Assembly (NCBI RefSeq): GCF_013090115.1 | Contig: NZ_JABFNN010000027.1 | Coordinates: 1-64,000 of the forward strand | DNA from: Flagellimonas amphidinii | GTDB taxonomy: Bacteria > Bacteroidota > Bacteroidia > Flavobacteriales > Flavobacteriaceae | Length of the DNA stretch: 64,000 bases | Direction: 5' to 3' | In this document: in pieces, positions 17,084 through 25,833 of the stretch | Layout of the letters: every line of letters begins with the position of its first letter | Numbering within the stretch: the first letter of the stretch is position 1 | Notes under the pieces: generated by a model | The model's input: only the letters and a program-made list of their open reading frames with translations | Databases searched by the model: none | Told to the model about the DNA's origin: nothing | Translations under genes and position numbers: made by a program

Positions 17084-17503
17084 CTATTGTTCCACGTGGA
17101 ACATTTTTATCTTTTCTTCTTCTTTGCTTCGCATCAAAACCTTCTCGTCCTCGCTTTTATCACCATAGCTCATCAGATGCAAAACGCCATGTGCCATGAC
17201 CCTTAGCAATTCATTTTCAAATGTAACACCAAACGATTCAGCGTTATCCATAACCCTGTCGATGGATATAAAAATATCCCCGGAAACTGTCTCGCCATTT
17301 GTATAATCAAAGGTGATGATGTCGGTAAAAGTGTCATGATTTAAATACTCCATATTGAGCTTTAAAAGGTACTCATCAGAGCAAAAAATATAATCAATTT
17401 GTCCTTCAAGAAAACCCTCGGAATTCAATATTCCAGTTATCCAATCGGAATAATTGGTTTTGTCTTCTAAAACAAAGTTGGATTCAAAATGGAAATCAAT
17501 CAT
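17084..17503 (-). CDS. ybeY: Endoribonuclease YbeY (rRNA maturation)
   Basis: Encodes 139 aa of the UPF0054/YbeY metalloendoribonuclease family, which acts in 16S rRNA 3' maturation and ribosome quality control. Visible features are TDIITFDYTNGETVSGDIFIS and the metal motif AHGVLHLMSYGDKS. The usual family pattern is HGxLHLxGYDH. Here the third His is replaced in the GDKS stretch, a change I recall from other flavobacteria. ATG 17503 overlaps the DUF4175 3' end by 8 bp. The last codons (MFHVEQ) are written by a perfect parS-like palindrome (17088-17103). Confidence 0.93.
   Translation of the reverse strand: MIDFHFESNFVLEDKTNYSDWITGILNSEGFLEGQIDYIFCSDEYLLKLNMEYLNHDTFTDIITFDYTNGETVSGDIFISIDRVMDNAESFGVTFENELLRVMAHGVLHLMSYGDKSEDEKVLMRSKEEEKIKMFHVEQ
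17088..17103. other. parS-like 16-bp palindrome (perfect copy 2, inside the ybeY 3' end)
   Basis: TGTTCCACGTGGAACA, identical to the copy at 15191-15206, 1.9 kb away. It overlaps the last codons of ybeY, immediately before mnmG. Confidence 0.65.
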
Positions 17504-20500
17504 TTTTAAAATAGACCTTTACCTTCTTCTCATAATTTTGCCGCAAAGGTAGTGCTTGTCTATTTAATATTTCAATGTCGTTTTGATAATCACGTAGCGC
17601 TTCTGGTCTAGTAGTGATGGGGTTTGAATATTCTGTTGAATTAGTATTGCTCTTTCTTTCCTGTTTTTTACCCTGTTCTAAAACAGCATTTTCTAATTTT
17701 AGCAATTGATGTTGAATAGAATTGGCCTTACTTTTAGTTCGATTGGTTATCCCATTCTCGAGCAAATCATTTTGAAAATCCTCCATTTGCCTAATCAACT
17801 TCTTGGCCAAATCCCTGTCTCCTTGATTCAACATGTCTTTAAGCTGTTGCTCTAATTGCTCTTTTATATGTTGTTGCTCTTTATAGATTTCATATATCTC
17901 ACTTAATCCCAACTCATCTCCACGCTCACCGAAATTTCCTTTCTCTGACCCACCTTTTTCGCCATCTTTTCCCTGAGTATCGCCATCATCTTCTCCTTCT
18001 TGCTTTCCTTCTTGCTTTCCTTGTTGTTCTTTACCTTGGCCGTTCTCACCACTTTGCGATTGACTTTCTTTTCCTTCTTTCCCTTGGCCGTTCATCTGTT
18101 GTTGTATGCTTTCTTGTCCCTTTATAATATCTGGTAATTGGAAATCTTGACCAGAACCCTTACCTTGACCAGGGCTCATATTCTGCTGCATATTGTCTAG
18201 AATGTTGGCTAAGAAATCCGCTAATTTGTTAGTGGCATTAACCACATATTGCTGATAAGACGCTCCTTGATAAATTTGATTTTCTGCAATACTTTCAAGT
18301 GACTTATCAATATTATAATAAACCTCGGTGATTTCCTCATTAACAAATTCTGACAACTCAGCCCTTCTTAGAGACAAAGCAAACAAACTATCATCAACGT
18401 GTTCAAAAAGTCTTCTCAATTCTTTTTGATCCTTTACAATTCTGGAAAACTGGGCAATATCTATATCGGCTGATTCGACCTTTTCAAATAGTCCTTCTTG
18501 TTTAAAAGAAAATGTAACCAAATTATCTAAAATTTGTCTCAACATTTCTGCATCCTCCATGATAGTTTCGCTTCCTCCTCCTGCTGCACCTTGCTTTAAG
18601 GATTGACTCATTTCTTTCATTTTTTGGGCAGCAGATTTTTGTTTACTAACAGCCCTATTTTTAGTTTTCTCTTTTTCATCAGAATCTGAAGATGTATCCA
18701 ATCCTTGGTGCTTATTTATTTCCTCTAAAGCTTCTTTTTGATCTTGTTTAACGCCCTCAGATTGCTTGTCATCTACATCTAAATTGATTGGTTTTTGTAG
18801 CTGTTGATTGTCTTTCTCTAATTCTTTTAGTTCTTCTGATAGATTATCAAATTCCTTGTTCAGCTTTTCTTGTTCGCTATTTGAAAACTCTTCTCCTAGT
18901 TTAAGCTCAGACAAAATCTCTTGTTGTTGCGAAAGCTTTTCCAACTCCTTGGATAACTGGGATGCTTTTTCTGTAACATAATATCTTTTAGTGAGCTCTA
19001 AAATTTGTTCTAAATTTCTAGCTCCAGAACTTTGCTTTTTACCTAATTCTTCTAATCGTTTTTTAAGTTCTTCTTTATTTATTTTATCTGACAACTCATT
19101 CAGTTCCTTCAATAATTGTTCATTCTTCTTAGCTTCTAATTCTTGACGTTCCAATCTTTCTTGAAGCATCTTATTCGTTTCACTATTTGTATCACTCTTA
19201 GAAAGGCTTTCTTTTAATTGCTTACTAAACCTCTCCATCTGTTGTTCTTGCCTTTCTTGCTTTTTAAGGAACTCTTTAATCTCATTTTGATCCTCAAAAC
19301 TCAAAGTTTTATTTTCCTTTTGATTGTCATTGATACGCTCTAATTGTTCCTCTTGTTGCTGATAAATGTCCAAAGACTTGTCAATATCCTCTAAAAGTGA
19401 GTCCTGAAGTTCTAACTCTTTGCTTTTCAACTCATTATCATTATAAAACCTTATTTGAAATACTTGGCTTTTAGTCACTTTACCTCCTCTAATACCATCA
19501 TTGTCAACAACTTCGAAGTAAAACTCATAATTTACACCAGGGGTTACATCAATTCCAGAAGGAAAGGTGTAATAAAATTGGTGGACGTTGGAAGTCGGTC
19601 TTTCTAAATTAATGACCTTATGCTCCTTCTCTTCTCCTTCGGAATAATACACCAAACGGACACTTCGGAGTCCATAATCATCTGCGACTTGTCCCACATA
19701 AAATGATTGATTAGGATTCAACGTATCTCTAATTTGCTCAACTTCAATGGTGGGCATTTCATCTTTTATAACTTCCAACCTATAACCCAACCTTTCAAAA
19801 TCGACAACTTCACTATTCGAAGTGCTCAACTCATAATCTAAATCATTAAAGACCCTATTTTCATAAAAAAACTGTTGCTCATTTTTTGTAAAAGCATAGG
19901 TAGAATCCAAAACAAAAATGTTTATCGCATCAACATGTTCTCCATTTACGCTCCAAGTCACTTTTGTCCCTTCGGGAATGACTCCATTTCCAGAACCTGA
20001 TATAACCTCAGGACTTTTATGAAGGTACGTTGGAAAATCAAATTTCATTTCAAAATCCTTTAAAACAGGTGTATTCACAACTTCCAAAATATATGAAGGC
20101 GAACTCCAACCATTAGCTGTTAAGTAAAACCAAGATTCGGTTAATGGCAGATCAAAAGTATAAACATAAAAACCATCCTCTTTTTTAAGCAGCAATTCTT
20201 CACCATCCACAACCATAAAAACATCCTCTGGTTGTACATCCCCAACAACTGCAACTTTAAGCGTATAAGGCTCATTGTCTAAAACTTTAAGGCTATTATT
20301 AACAATGACAAATTGAAAAGGTGCAGGTTTTTGATATGCCAAATCATAATTGACGATACGTTCTTGAGAGCCAAAAAAGGATTTGAGTCCACCAAAAATC
20401 CAAATCAAAGCAATAACAAGTAGCGGTACCAATGCATACCTAGTATATTTTAAACTCTCTTTTATATTGACAGCCTCAATAAACGGCACATCACCTAAAC

Positions 20501-20900
20501 TATCTGAACGCTGTTCAATACTGGCTATCAAAAGTTCTGACTTTTCAGCATTATTGGCCAACTCCAATAGATTAAAAAGTTTGTCATCAACTTGATGAAA
20601 ATGTTTACCTATAAGTTTAGAAGCATACTCATAGCTTATCCCTTTCTTAAGTTGAAAAAGATAAATCAAGGGCAATGCTATAAATCTATATAATAAGAAT
20701 AACTCTACACCGATAAAAATCCAGAAGAGAATAAATCGCCATGCTGTATTTAACCATAACAACTGTTCCAAAGAAATGACAGCTATCCAAAACAACAAAC
20801 CAATAGCAATAAATAGTAAAGAACCTTTAACCAATTGCTTGGTATAATACCTCTTTATAAAGGCATTTAACTTATCCAATATCTGTTGATAGCTACTCAA
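17496..20900 (-). CDS. DUF4175 family large membrane protein
   Basis: Encodes 1,134 aa. Three hydrophobic helices lie in the first ~180 residues (about 25-45, 50-75, 155-172). They are followed by a beta-rich extracytoplasmic region (about 180-520), a long Glu/Gln/Lys coiled-coil section, and a low-complexity GQGKEG/GEDDGDTQGK stretch. It matches my memory of DUF4175, which heads the ybeY-mnmG string in Bacteroidota; its function is unknown. The only in-frame start is TTG 20900, because a stop occurs at 20913-20915 and no ATG follows for a long stretch. It is therefore a genuine TTG-initiated gene. It is divergent from gltX. Confidence 0.85.
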   Translation of the reverse strand: MSSYQQILDKLNAFIKRYYTKQLVKGSLLFIAIGLLFWIAVISLEQLLWLNTAWRFILFWIFIGVELFLLYRFIALPLIYLFQLKKGISYEYASKLIGKHFHQVDDKLFNLLELANNAEKSELLIASIEQRSDSLGDVPFIEAVNIKESLKYTRYALVPLLVIALIWIFGGLKSFFGSQERIVNYDLAYQKPAPFQFVIVNNSLKVLDNEPYTLKVAVVGDVQPEDVFMVVDGEELLLKKEDGFYVYTFDLPLTESWFYLTANGWSSPSYILEVVNTPVLKDFEMKFDFPTYLHKSPEVISGSGNGVIPEGTKVTWSVNGEHVDAINIFVLDSTYAFTKNEQQFFYENRVFNDLDYELSTSNSEVVDFERLGYRLEVIKDEMPTIEVEQIRDTLNPNQSFYVGQVADDYGLRSVRLVYYSEGEEKEHKVINLERPTSNVHQFYYTFPSGIDVTPGVNYEFYFEVVDNDGIRGGKVTKSQVFQIRFYNDNELKSKELELQDSLLEDIDKSLDIYQQQEEQLERINDNQKENKTLSFEDQNEIKEFLKKQERQEQQMERFSKQLKESLSKSDTNSETNKMLQERLERQELEAKKNEQLLKELNELSDKINKEELKKRLEELGKKQSSGARNLEQILELTKRYYVTEKASQLSKELEKLSQQQEILSELKLGEEFSNSEQEKLNKEFDNLSEELKELEKDNQQLQKPINLDVDDKQSEGVKQDQKEALEEINKHQGLDTSSDSDEKEKTKNRAVSKQKSAAQKMKEMSQSLKQGAAGGGSETIMEDAEMLRQILDNLVTFSFKQEGLFEKVESADIDIAQFSRIVKDQKELRRLFEHVDDSLFALSLRRAELSEFVNEEITEVYYNIDKSLESIAENQIYQGASYQQYVVNATNKLADFLANILDNMQQNMSPGQGKGSGQDFQLPDIIKGQESIQQQMNGQGKEGKESQSQSGENGQGKEQQGKQEGKQEGEDDGDTQGKDGEKGGSEKGNFGERGDELGLSEIYEIYKEQQHIKEQLEQQLKDMLNQGDRDLAKKLIRQMEDFQNDLLENGITNRTKSKANSIQHQLLKLENAVLEQGKKQERKSNTNSTEYSNPITTRPEALRDYQNDIEILNRQALPLRQNYEKKVKVYFKND

Positions 20901-21071
20901 TTGAAATGATATTTATTACCAAGATACCTGATAGCAAGCAATTGAGCTGAAAAGTTTTTGTTAAAACCAAAGTTTACTTAGACATAAAGCAGCTTTAATC
21001 AAACGAAGCAATCTTTAATTCAAACATTGGTAACCACATCATAAAGCTTTTTAATGCTCAGTTAATGCTCT

Positions 21072-21079
21072 TATCTTTG
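21072..21079 (+). promoter_or_regulatory. -7 promoter box of gltX
   Basis: TATCTTTG matches TAnnTTTG, 20 nt before ATG 21100, in the 199-bp divergent gap between DUF4175 and gltX. Confidence 0.55.
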
Positions 21080-21099
21080 CCACAAAATTTCATTAAAAA

Positions 21100-22602
21100 A
21101 TGAGTGAAAAAGTAAGGGTTAGATTTGCCCCAAGTCCAACAGGACCCCTTCATATAGGTGGGGTTAGAACAGCTTTGTTCAACTACCTATTTGCTAAAAA
21201 AAACAATGGTGATTTTATACTTAGAATCGAAGATACCGATCAAAACAGATATGTAGAAGGTGCCGAAAACTATATCATAGAAGCCCTAAATTGGTGCGGT
21301 ATTGAGTTTGATGAAGGCCCTGGTAAAGAAGGAGAATTTGGGCCATACCGACAAAGTGAGCGAAAAAACATATACCAACAATACGCTCTAGAACTTATTG
21401 CCAAAGGCAAGGCCTATTATGCATTTGACACTGCTGAAAAGCTAGATTTTCACCGCAAAGATCATGAAGCCAAAGGAAAAACCTTTATATACAATTGGCA
21501 CAATCGCTTAAAACTTTCCAACTCACTTTCGCTCTCAGAAAAAGAGGTGCGACAAAAATTGGATGCCGGTGAAAATTATGTCATCCGTTTTAAATCACCA
21601 CAAGACAAAGAACTTATACTAAAGGATGCCATTCGTGGCGAAATAAAAATCGACACCAATATTTTAGATGATAAAATATTATTTAAAAGTGATGGAATGC
21701 CCACTTATCATCTTGCAAACATTGTTGATGACCATTTGATGCAAATTACCCATGTCATTCGTGGTGAAGAGTGGTTGCCCTCTTTAGCTTTGCATAATTT
21801 GTTATACCAAGCTTTAGATTGGAAAGCTCCACAATTTGCACATTTACCTTTGATCATGAAACCTGTTGGCAAAGGAAAATTAAGTAAAAGAGATGGTGAA
21901 AAAGGAGGCTTTCCTGTCTTCCCCCTGTCTTGGAATGAATCCGTTGGTTATCGTGAAGCCGGTTATTTTTCAGATGCAGTGGTGAATTTTTTAGCATTGT
22001 TGGGATGGAATCCAGGAACTGAACAAGAATTATTTTCTTTGGAAGAGCTTATCCAAGCCTTTAGTCTTGAACGCGTAAATAAATCTGGTGCACGATTTGA
22101 TCCAGAAAAAACCAAATGGTTTAATCATCAACATCTACAACAAAAAACTGATGCCCAATTAGCAGAACTTTATACAAAAGAACTACAAGGCAAATCATTG
22201 AAAACTTCAATTGATTATGTGGAAAAAGTTGTGTCTTTGATTAAAGAGCGAGCCAATTTTGTTTCTGACTTTTGGGAATTGTCCGATTACTTCTTTGAAG
22301 CTCCATCAACCTACGCAGAAAAAGGAGTAAAAAAACAATGGAAAGAAAACACTCCAAATATAATGAAGGCAGTAAAAAATCTTCTTGAAAACATCGAAGA
22401 GTTTACTTCGTCAAATGTTGAAAAAACAGTTAAAGATTGGATCGCCGCTGAAGAACTTTCCTTTGGAAAAGTAATGCCCCCTTTTAGGTTGGTCATCGTG
22501 GGAGACATGAAAGGTCCACACTTATTCGATATTTTAGAACTCCTAGGAAAAGAAGAAAGTATCCAACGTATAACCTATGCTTTAGCCAATTTGCCCAATT
22601 GA
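21100..22602 (+). CDS. gltX: Glutamate--tRNA ligase
   Basis: Encodes 500 aa of a class I aminoacyl-tRNA synthetase. The HIGH-type motif is in PSPTGPLHIGGVRTALFNYL and the KMSKS-type motif is GKLSKRDG. The ILRIEDTDQNR block is typical of GluRS, with a C-terminal anticodon-binding helical domain. It charges tRNA-Glu in the cytoplasm. Because a GlnRS gene (glnS) sits 1.3 kb downstream on the other strand, a misacylating GluRS is not needed for Gln. A discriminating GluRS is therefore inferred, not shown. Confidence 0.97.
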   Translation: MSEKVRVRFAPSPTGPLHIGGVRTALFNYLFAKKNNGDFILRIEDTDQNRYVEGAENYIIEALNWCGIEFDEGPGKEGEFGPYRQSERKNIYQQYALELIAKGKAYYAFDTAEKLDFHRKDHEAKGKTFIYNWHNRLKLSNSLSLSEKEVRQKLDAGENYVIRFKSPQDKELILKDAIRGEIKIDTNILDDKILFKSDGMPTYHLANIVDDHLMQITHVIRGEEWLPSLALHNLLYQALDWKAPQFAHLPLIMKPVGKGKLSKRDGEKGGFPVFPLSWNESVGYREAGYFSDAVVNFLALLGWNPGTEQELFSLEELIQAFSLERVNKSGARFDPEKTKWFNHQHLQQKTDAQLAELYTKELQGKSLKTSIDYVEKVVSLIKERANFVSDFWELSDYFFEAPSTYAEKGVKKQWKENTPNIMKAVKNLLENIEEFTSSNVEKTVKDWIAAEELSFGKVMPPFRLVIVGDMKGPHLFDILELLGKEESIQRITYALANLPN

Positions 22603-22688
22603 TGAATCTGTAACAAAACTTGACGAATAGCTACTTATATGCTACAGAGTTTTGTATTTTTCATCACAAACATTAAATCATAAATATT

Positions 22689-23618
22689 ATGGGCGACTAT
22701 TTCTTAATACCAATCATTTTTGTTGGACTGATTATCCTTTTCAAGTTCTTTTTTATTGTGAAACAACAGACCGCTGTTGTAATTGAGCGATTCGGTAGAT
22801 TTCAAAGTGTAAGAAACTCAGGCTTACAGATGAAAGTTCCACTTGTAGATCGAATATCCGGTCGTTTGAGTTTAAAAATTCAACAATTGGATGTTATTGT
22901 AGAAACAAAAACATTGGACGATGTTTTTGTGAAATTGAAAGTATCCGTTCAATATGTAGTTATCAAAGACAAAGTTTACGAAGCTTTCTATAAATTGGAA
23001 TATCCCCACGATCAAATTACCTCCTATGTTTTTGATGTGGTTCGTGCAGAAGTTCCTAAAATGAAATTGGACGATGTCTTTGTGAAAAAAGATGACATAG
23101 CAATCGCTGTAAAAGCAGAACTTCAAGACGCCATGTTGGCCTATGGCTACGATATCATCAAAACATTGGTAACAGATATTGATCCTGATGCACAGGTAAA
23201 AGAAGCCATGAACCGAATCAATGCATCGGAGCGAGAAAAAATTGCTGCTCAGTTTGAAGGTGATGCGCAACGTATTTTGATTGTTGAAAAAGCAAAAGCC
23301 GAAGCGGAGAGCAAAAGACTACAAGGACAAGGTATAGCCGATCAACGTAGAGAAATTGCCAGAGGCTTGGAAGAATCTGTTGAAGTGTTGAACAAGGTGG
23401 GCATCAATTCTCAAGAAGCATCCGCATTAATTGTTGTCACCCAACATTACGATACACTTCAAGCCATTGGCGAAGAAACCAATACCAATTTAATTCTGTT
23501 GCCAAATTCTCCACAGGCTGGTAGCGACATGCTGAACAACATGGTAGCTTCTTTTACGGCAAGTAACCAAATTGGCGAAGCCATGAAACAACAACAGAAC
23601 AAAAAGAAAGGAGAATAA
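22689..23618 (+). CDS. SPFH/band-7 domain membrane protein (stomatin-like, QmcA type)
   Basis: Encodes 309 aa with one N-terminal transmembrane helix (about residues 5-26), then an SPFH/PHB domain (about 28-190) with VIERFGRFQSV and ...RISGRLSLKIQQLDV. It ends in a charged helical region (SEREKIAAQFEGDAQRIL, ...ARGLEESVEVL) typical of stomatin/QmcA and plant hypersensitive-induced reaction proteins. Such proteins form oligomeric membrane scaffolds. It is 86 nt downstream of gltX and may have its own promoter (TATTTTTC near 22650, one mismatch to TAnnTTTG). A strong terminator follows. Confidence 0.88.
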   Translation: MGDYFLIPIIFVGLIILFKFFFIVKQQTAVVIERFGRFQSVRNSGLQMKVPLVDRISGRLSLKIQQLDVIVETKTLDDVFVKLKVSVQYVVIKDKVYEAFYKLEYPHDQITSYVFDVVRAEVPKMKLDDVFVKKDDIAIAVKAELQDAMLAYGYDIIKTLVTDIDPDAQVKEAMNRINASEREKIAAQFEGDAQRILIVEKAKAEAESKRLQGQGIADQRREIARGLEESVEVLNKVGINSQEASALIVVTQHYDTLQAIGEETNTNLILLPNSPQAGSDMLNNMVASFTASNQIGEAMKQQQNKKKGE

Positions 23619-23639
23619 AACTATTAATTCTTTCATTAA

Positions 23640-23665
23640 AAAAGGGAACCAAATGGTTCCCTTTT
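23640..23665 (+). terminator. Intrinsic terminator after the SPFH gene
   Basis: An AAAAGGGAACC/GGTTCCCTTTT stem with a 4-nt loop is followed by a pyrimidine-rich T tract. Symmetric A and T runs mean it could also serve glnS readthrough on the other strand. Confidence 0.88.
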
Positions 23666-23696
23666 CTATTTTTATTCATAACAATTGAATTGTCTT

Positions 23697-23718
23697 CTTC
23701 AATCACATGTGATTGAAG
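23697..23718. repeat. 22-bp perfect palindrome in a convergent gap
   Basis: The two 11-nt arms (CTTCAATCACA and its complement) are perfect, centred on CATG, in the 265-bp gap between the SPFH gene and glnS ends. It is AT-rich and has no T-run fitting a terminator. See finding. Confidence 0.6.
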
Positions 23719-23883
23719 CAAAAAAATGAATTTTAGTCGTTTTACTGCTCTTATGGGCGTTTCTTAAGCCTAAACACACAAATGGGTTGCCCTAAGAAAA
23801 TAGTGCTTGAAATCGCTTTAAAAAAAGCCCATTTCAATAGAGAACGTCAATGTTTTGTTTGGTTTAGATAAGCTATATCTATG

Positions 23884-25569
23884 TTAATTTTTTTGCTCTA
23901 ATTTGGCCCAAGTATCCCTTAGCGTAACCGTTCTATTGAAGACTAATTTTTCAGGTGTCGAATCTTTATCGACATTGAAATAACCCAAACGCTGAAACTG
24001 AAATCTTTCTCCTATTTTGGCATTTTCCAAACTCGGTTCTAAATAACCGGTCACCTTGTTGAGAGAGTCTGGATTTACAAAATCCATGAAATCTTTATCC
24101 TTATGTCCATCAGGAGTAGCATCAGAAAAAAGCCTATCGTACAATCTTACCTCTGCAGCAACTGCATGTGAAATAGAAACCCAATGCAAGGTTCCTTTAA
24201 CTTTCCGTAAACTTTCTTCTGTTCCAGATCCACTCTTACTTTTTGGATCATAGGTACATTGTACTTCGGTAATGTTACCGTCCACATCTTTAGTGCAACT
24301 TTCGGCTTTAATAATGTAACCATTCTTCAATCGAACCTCACCACCCAATTTCAACCTAAAGAATTTTCGATTGGCTTCTTCTCTAAAATCCTCCTGTTCA
24401 ATATATAATTCTCTGGAAAAAGGAATCTTACGACTTCCTGCAGCTTCATCCTCTGGATTGTTTTCCGCATCCAACCATTCCTCTTTTCCAGCTTCATAAT
24501 TAGTAATGACAAGTTTTAAAGGATTTAATACCGCCATAACACGTGGAGCAATTTTGTTCAAATGCTCCCTTATATGAAACTCTAGTAATGAAACATCAAC
24601 TACATTCTCTCTTTTGGCTATACCTATGGTATCTGCAAAATTCCTGATGGATTCCGGTGTATATCCTCTTCTCCTTAACCCTGATATTGTTGGCATCCTT
24701 GGATCATCCCAACCTTCTACCACACCACTTTCAACCAACTGTAATAACTTTCTTTTACTTACAACGGTATGGCTCAAGTTTCTCCTTGCAAACTCTCGTT
24801 GTTTTGGGCGCAATTTATTAGAATCTACCAATTGGTCTAAAAACCAATCATATAACTCCCTATGTGGTAAAAACTCCAACGTGCAAAGGGAGTGAGACAC
24901 CTGTTCAATGTAATCACTTTCTCCATGGGTCCAATCGTACATGGGATAAATACACCAATCGGTATTTGTTCTATGGTGTGCTTTATGCAGTATTCTGTAC
25001 ATTACTGGATCTCGCATCAACATATTGGAAGAGGCCATATCAATTTTAGCTCGCAAAACATGAGCCCCTTCTTCAAAATCACCGTTCTTCATACCTTCAA
25101 ACAAAGCAAGATTCTCATCCACAGAACGATTCCTATATGGACTTTCAGTACCAGGCTCCGTAGGTGTACCCTTTTGCTCAGCGATTTCCTCAGAAGTTTG
25201 GCTATCTACATAAGCTTTGCCCAGGTTTATGAGTTCAACAGCCCAATCGTACAACTGTTGAAAATAATCAGATGCATAGCATTCCGTATCCCATTTGTAG
25301 CCCAACCATTCCACATCTTCTTTGATGGCATCAACATATTCCTTTTCCTCCTTGGCTGGATTTGTATCATCAAAACGAAGATTAACTGGAGCATTGTAGC
25401 GCAATCCAAGTCCAAAATTTAAACAAATAGAGCTCGCGTGGCCTATGTGAAGATAGCCATTTGGTTCAGGTGGAAAACGAAAACGAAGCTCGTTATTGTT
25501 GTATCCATTTTGAAGATCTTCTTCAACAATATGTTCAATGAAATTCAGTGATTTACCTTCTTCTCCCAT
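23884..25569 (-). CDS. glnS: Glutamine--tRNA ligase
   Basis: Encodes 561 aa of a class I aminoacyl-tRNA synthetase. The HIGH-type motif is in PEPNGYLHIGHASSICLNF and the KMSKS-type motif in SHTVVSKRKLLQLV. GlnRS-specific features include NLRFDDTNPAKEE and a C-terminal anticodon-binding beta-barrel region. It charges tRNA-Gln directly. The long frame begins TTG at 25575. ATG 25569 (GEEGKSLN...) gives a natural GlnRS N-terminus and is used. A TACATTTG -7 box is at 25587-25594. Confidence 0.97.
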   Translation of the reverse strand: MGEEGKSLNFIEHIVEEDLQNGYNNNELRFRFPPEPNGYLHIGHASSICLNFGLGLRYNAPVNLRFDDTNPAKEEKEYVDAIKEDVEWLGYKWDTECYASDYFQQLYDWAVELINLGKAYVDSQTSEEIAEQKGTPTEPGTESPYRNRSVDENLALFEGMKNGDFEEGAHVLRAKIDMASSNMLMRDPVMYRILHKAHHRTNTDWCIYPMYDWTHGESDYIEQVSHSLCTLEFLPHRELYDWFLDQLVDSNKLRPKQREFARRNLSHTVVSKRKLLQLVESGVVEGWDDPRMPTISGLRRRGYTPESIRNFADTIGIAKRENVVDVSLLEFHIREHLNKIAPRVMAVLNPLKLVITNYEAGKEEWLDAENNPEDEAAGSRKIPFSRELYIEQEDFREEANRKFFRLKLGGEVRLKNGYIIKAESCTKDVDGNITEVQCTYDPKSKSGSGTEESLRKVKGTLHWVSISHAVAAEVRLYDRLFSDATPDGHKDKDFMDFVNPDSLNKVTGYLEPSLENAKIGERFQFQRLGYFNVDKDSTPEKLVFNRTVTLRDTWAKLEQKN

Positions 25570-25586
25570 AACCAAAATTTGAAGCG

Positions 25587-25594
25587 CAAATGTA
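25587..25594 (-). promoter_or_regulatory. -7 promoter box of glnS
   Basis: TACATTTG on the minus strand matches TAnnTTTG, 17 nt upstream of ATG 25569. Confidence 0.5.
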
Positions 25595-25743
25595 GTAAAA
25601 TCCAGCGTTCATAGCTTTCTATAAAGTGTTGGTGTATACAAAGAAAGCCATTTCACAACACTTTTGGTATACCCCACAACAATATCTTTCCATTCGATGA
25701 AATTAAAATCATATTTGTTATTAGGAATGTTATATGAAAATGC

Positions 25744-25810
25744 AGCGCCTCAAAGCGCTACAACGAACTGAACAAAATTAAGGGGCACAAAATATAGGGC
25801 ATTATTGCCC
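25744..25810 (+). promoter_or_regulatory. Two hairpins in the leader of the T9SS surface locus
   Basis: AGCGC-CTCAAA-GCGCT (25744-25759) and GGGCA-TTAT-TGCCC (25797-25810) lie in the leader, ending 23 nt before ATG 25834. They sit in the 264-bp divergent gap from glnS, ahead of the whole surface locus. No clear TAnnTTTG box is seen here. They could be mRNA stability or regulatory elements. Confidence 0.35.
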
Positions 25811-25833
25811 ACAACCTCTTAAAACTAACGCTG

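Noticed and set aside
24892-25422. 176-aa plus-strand frame
   Set aside because: Antisense shadow of glnS.
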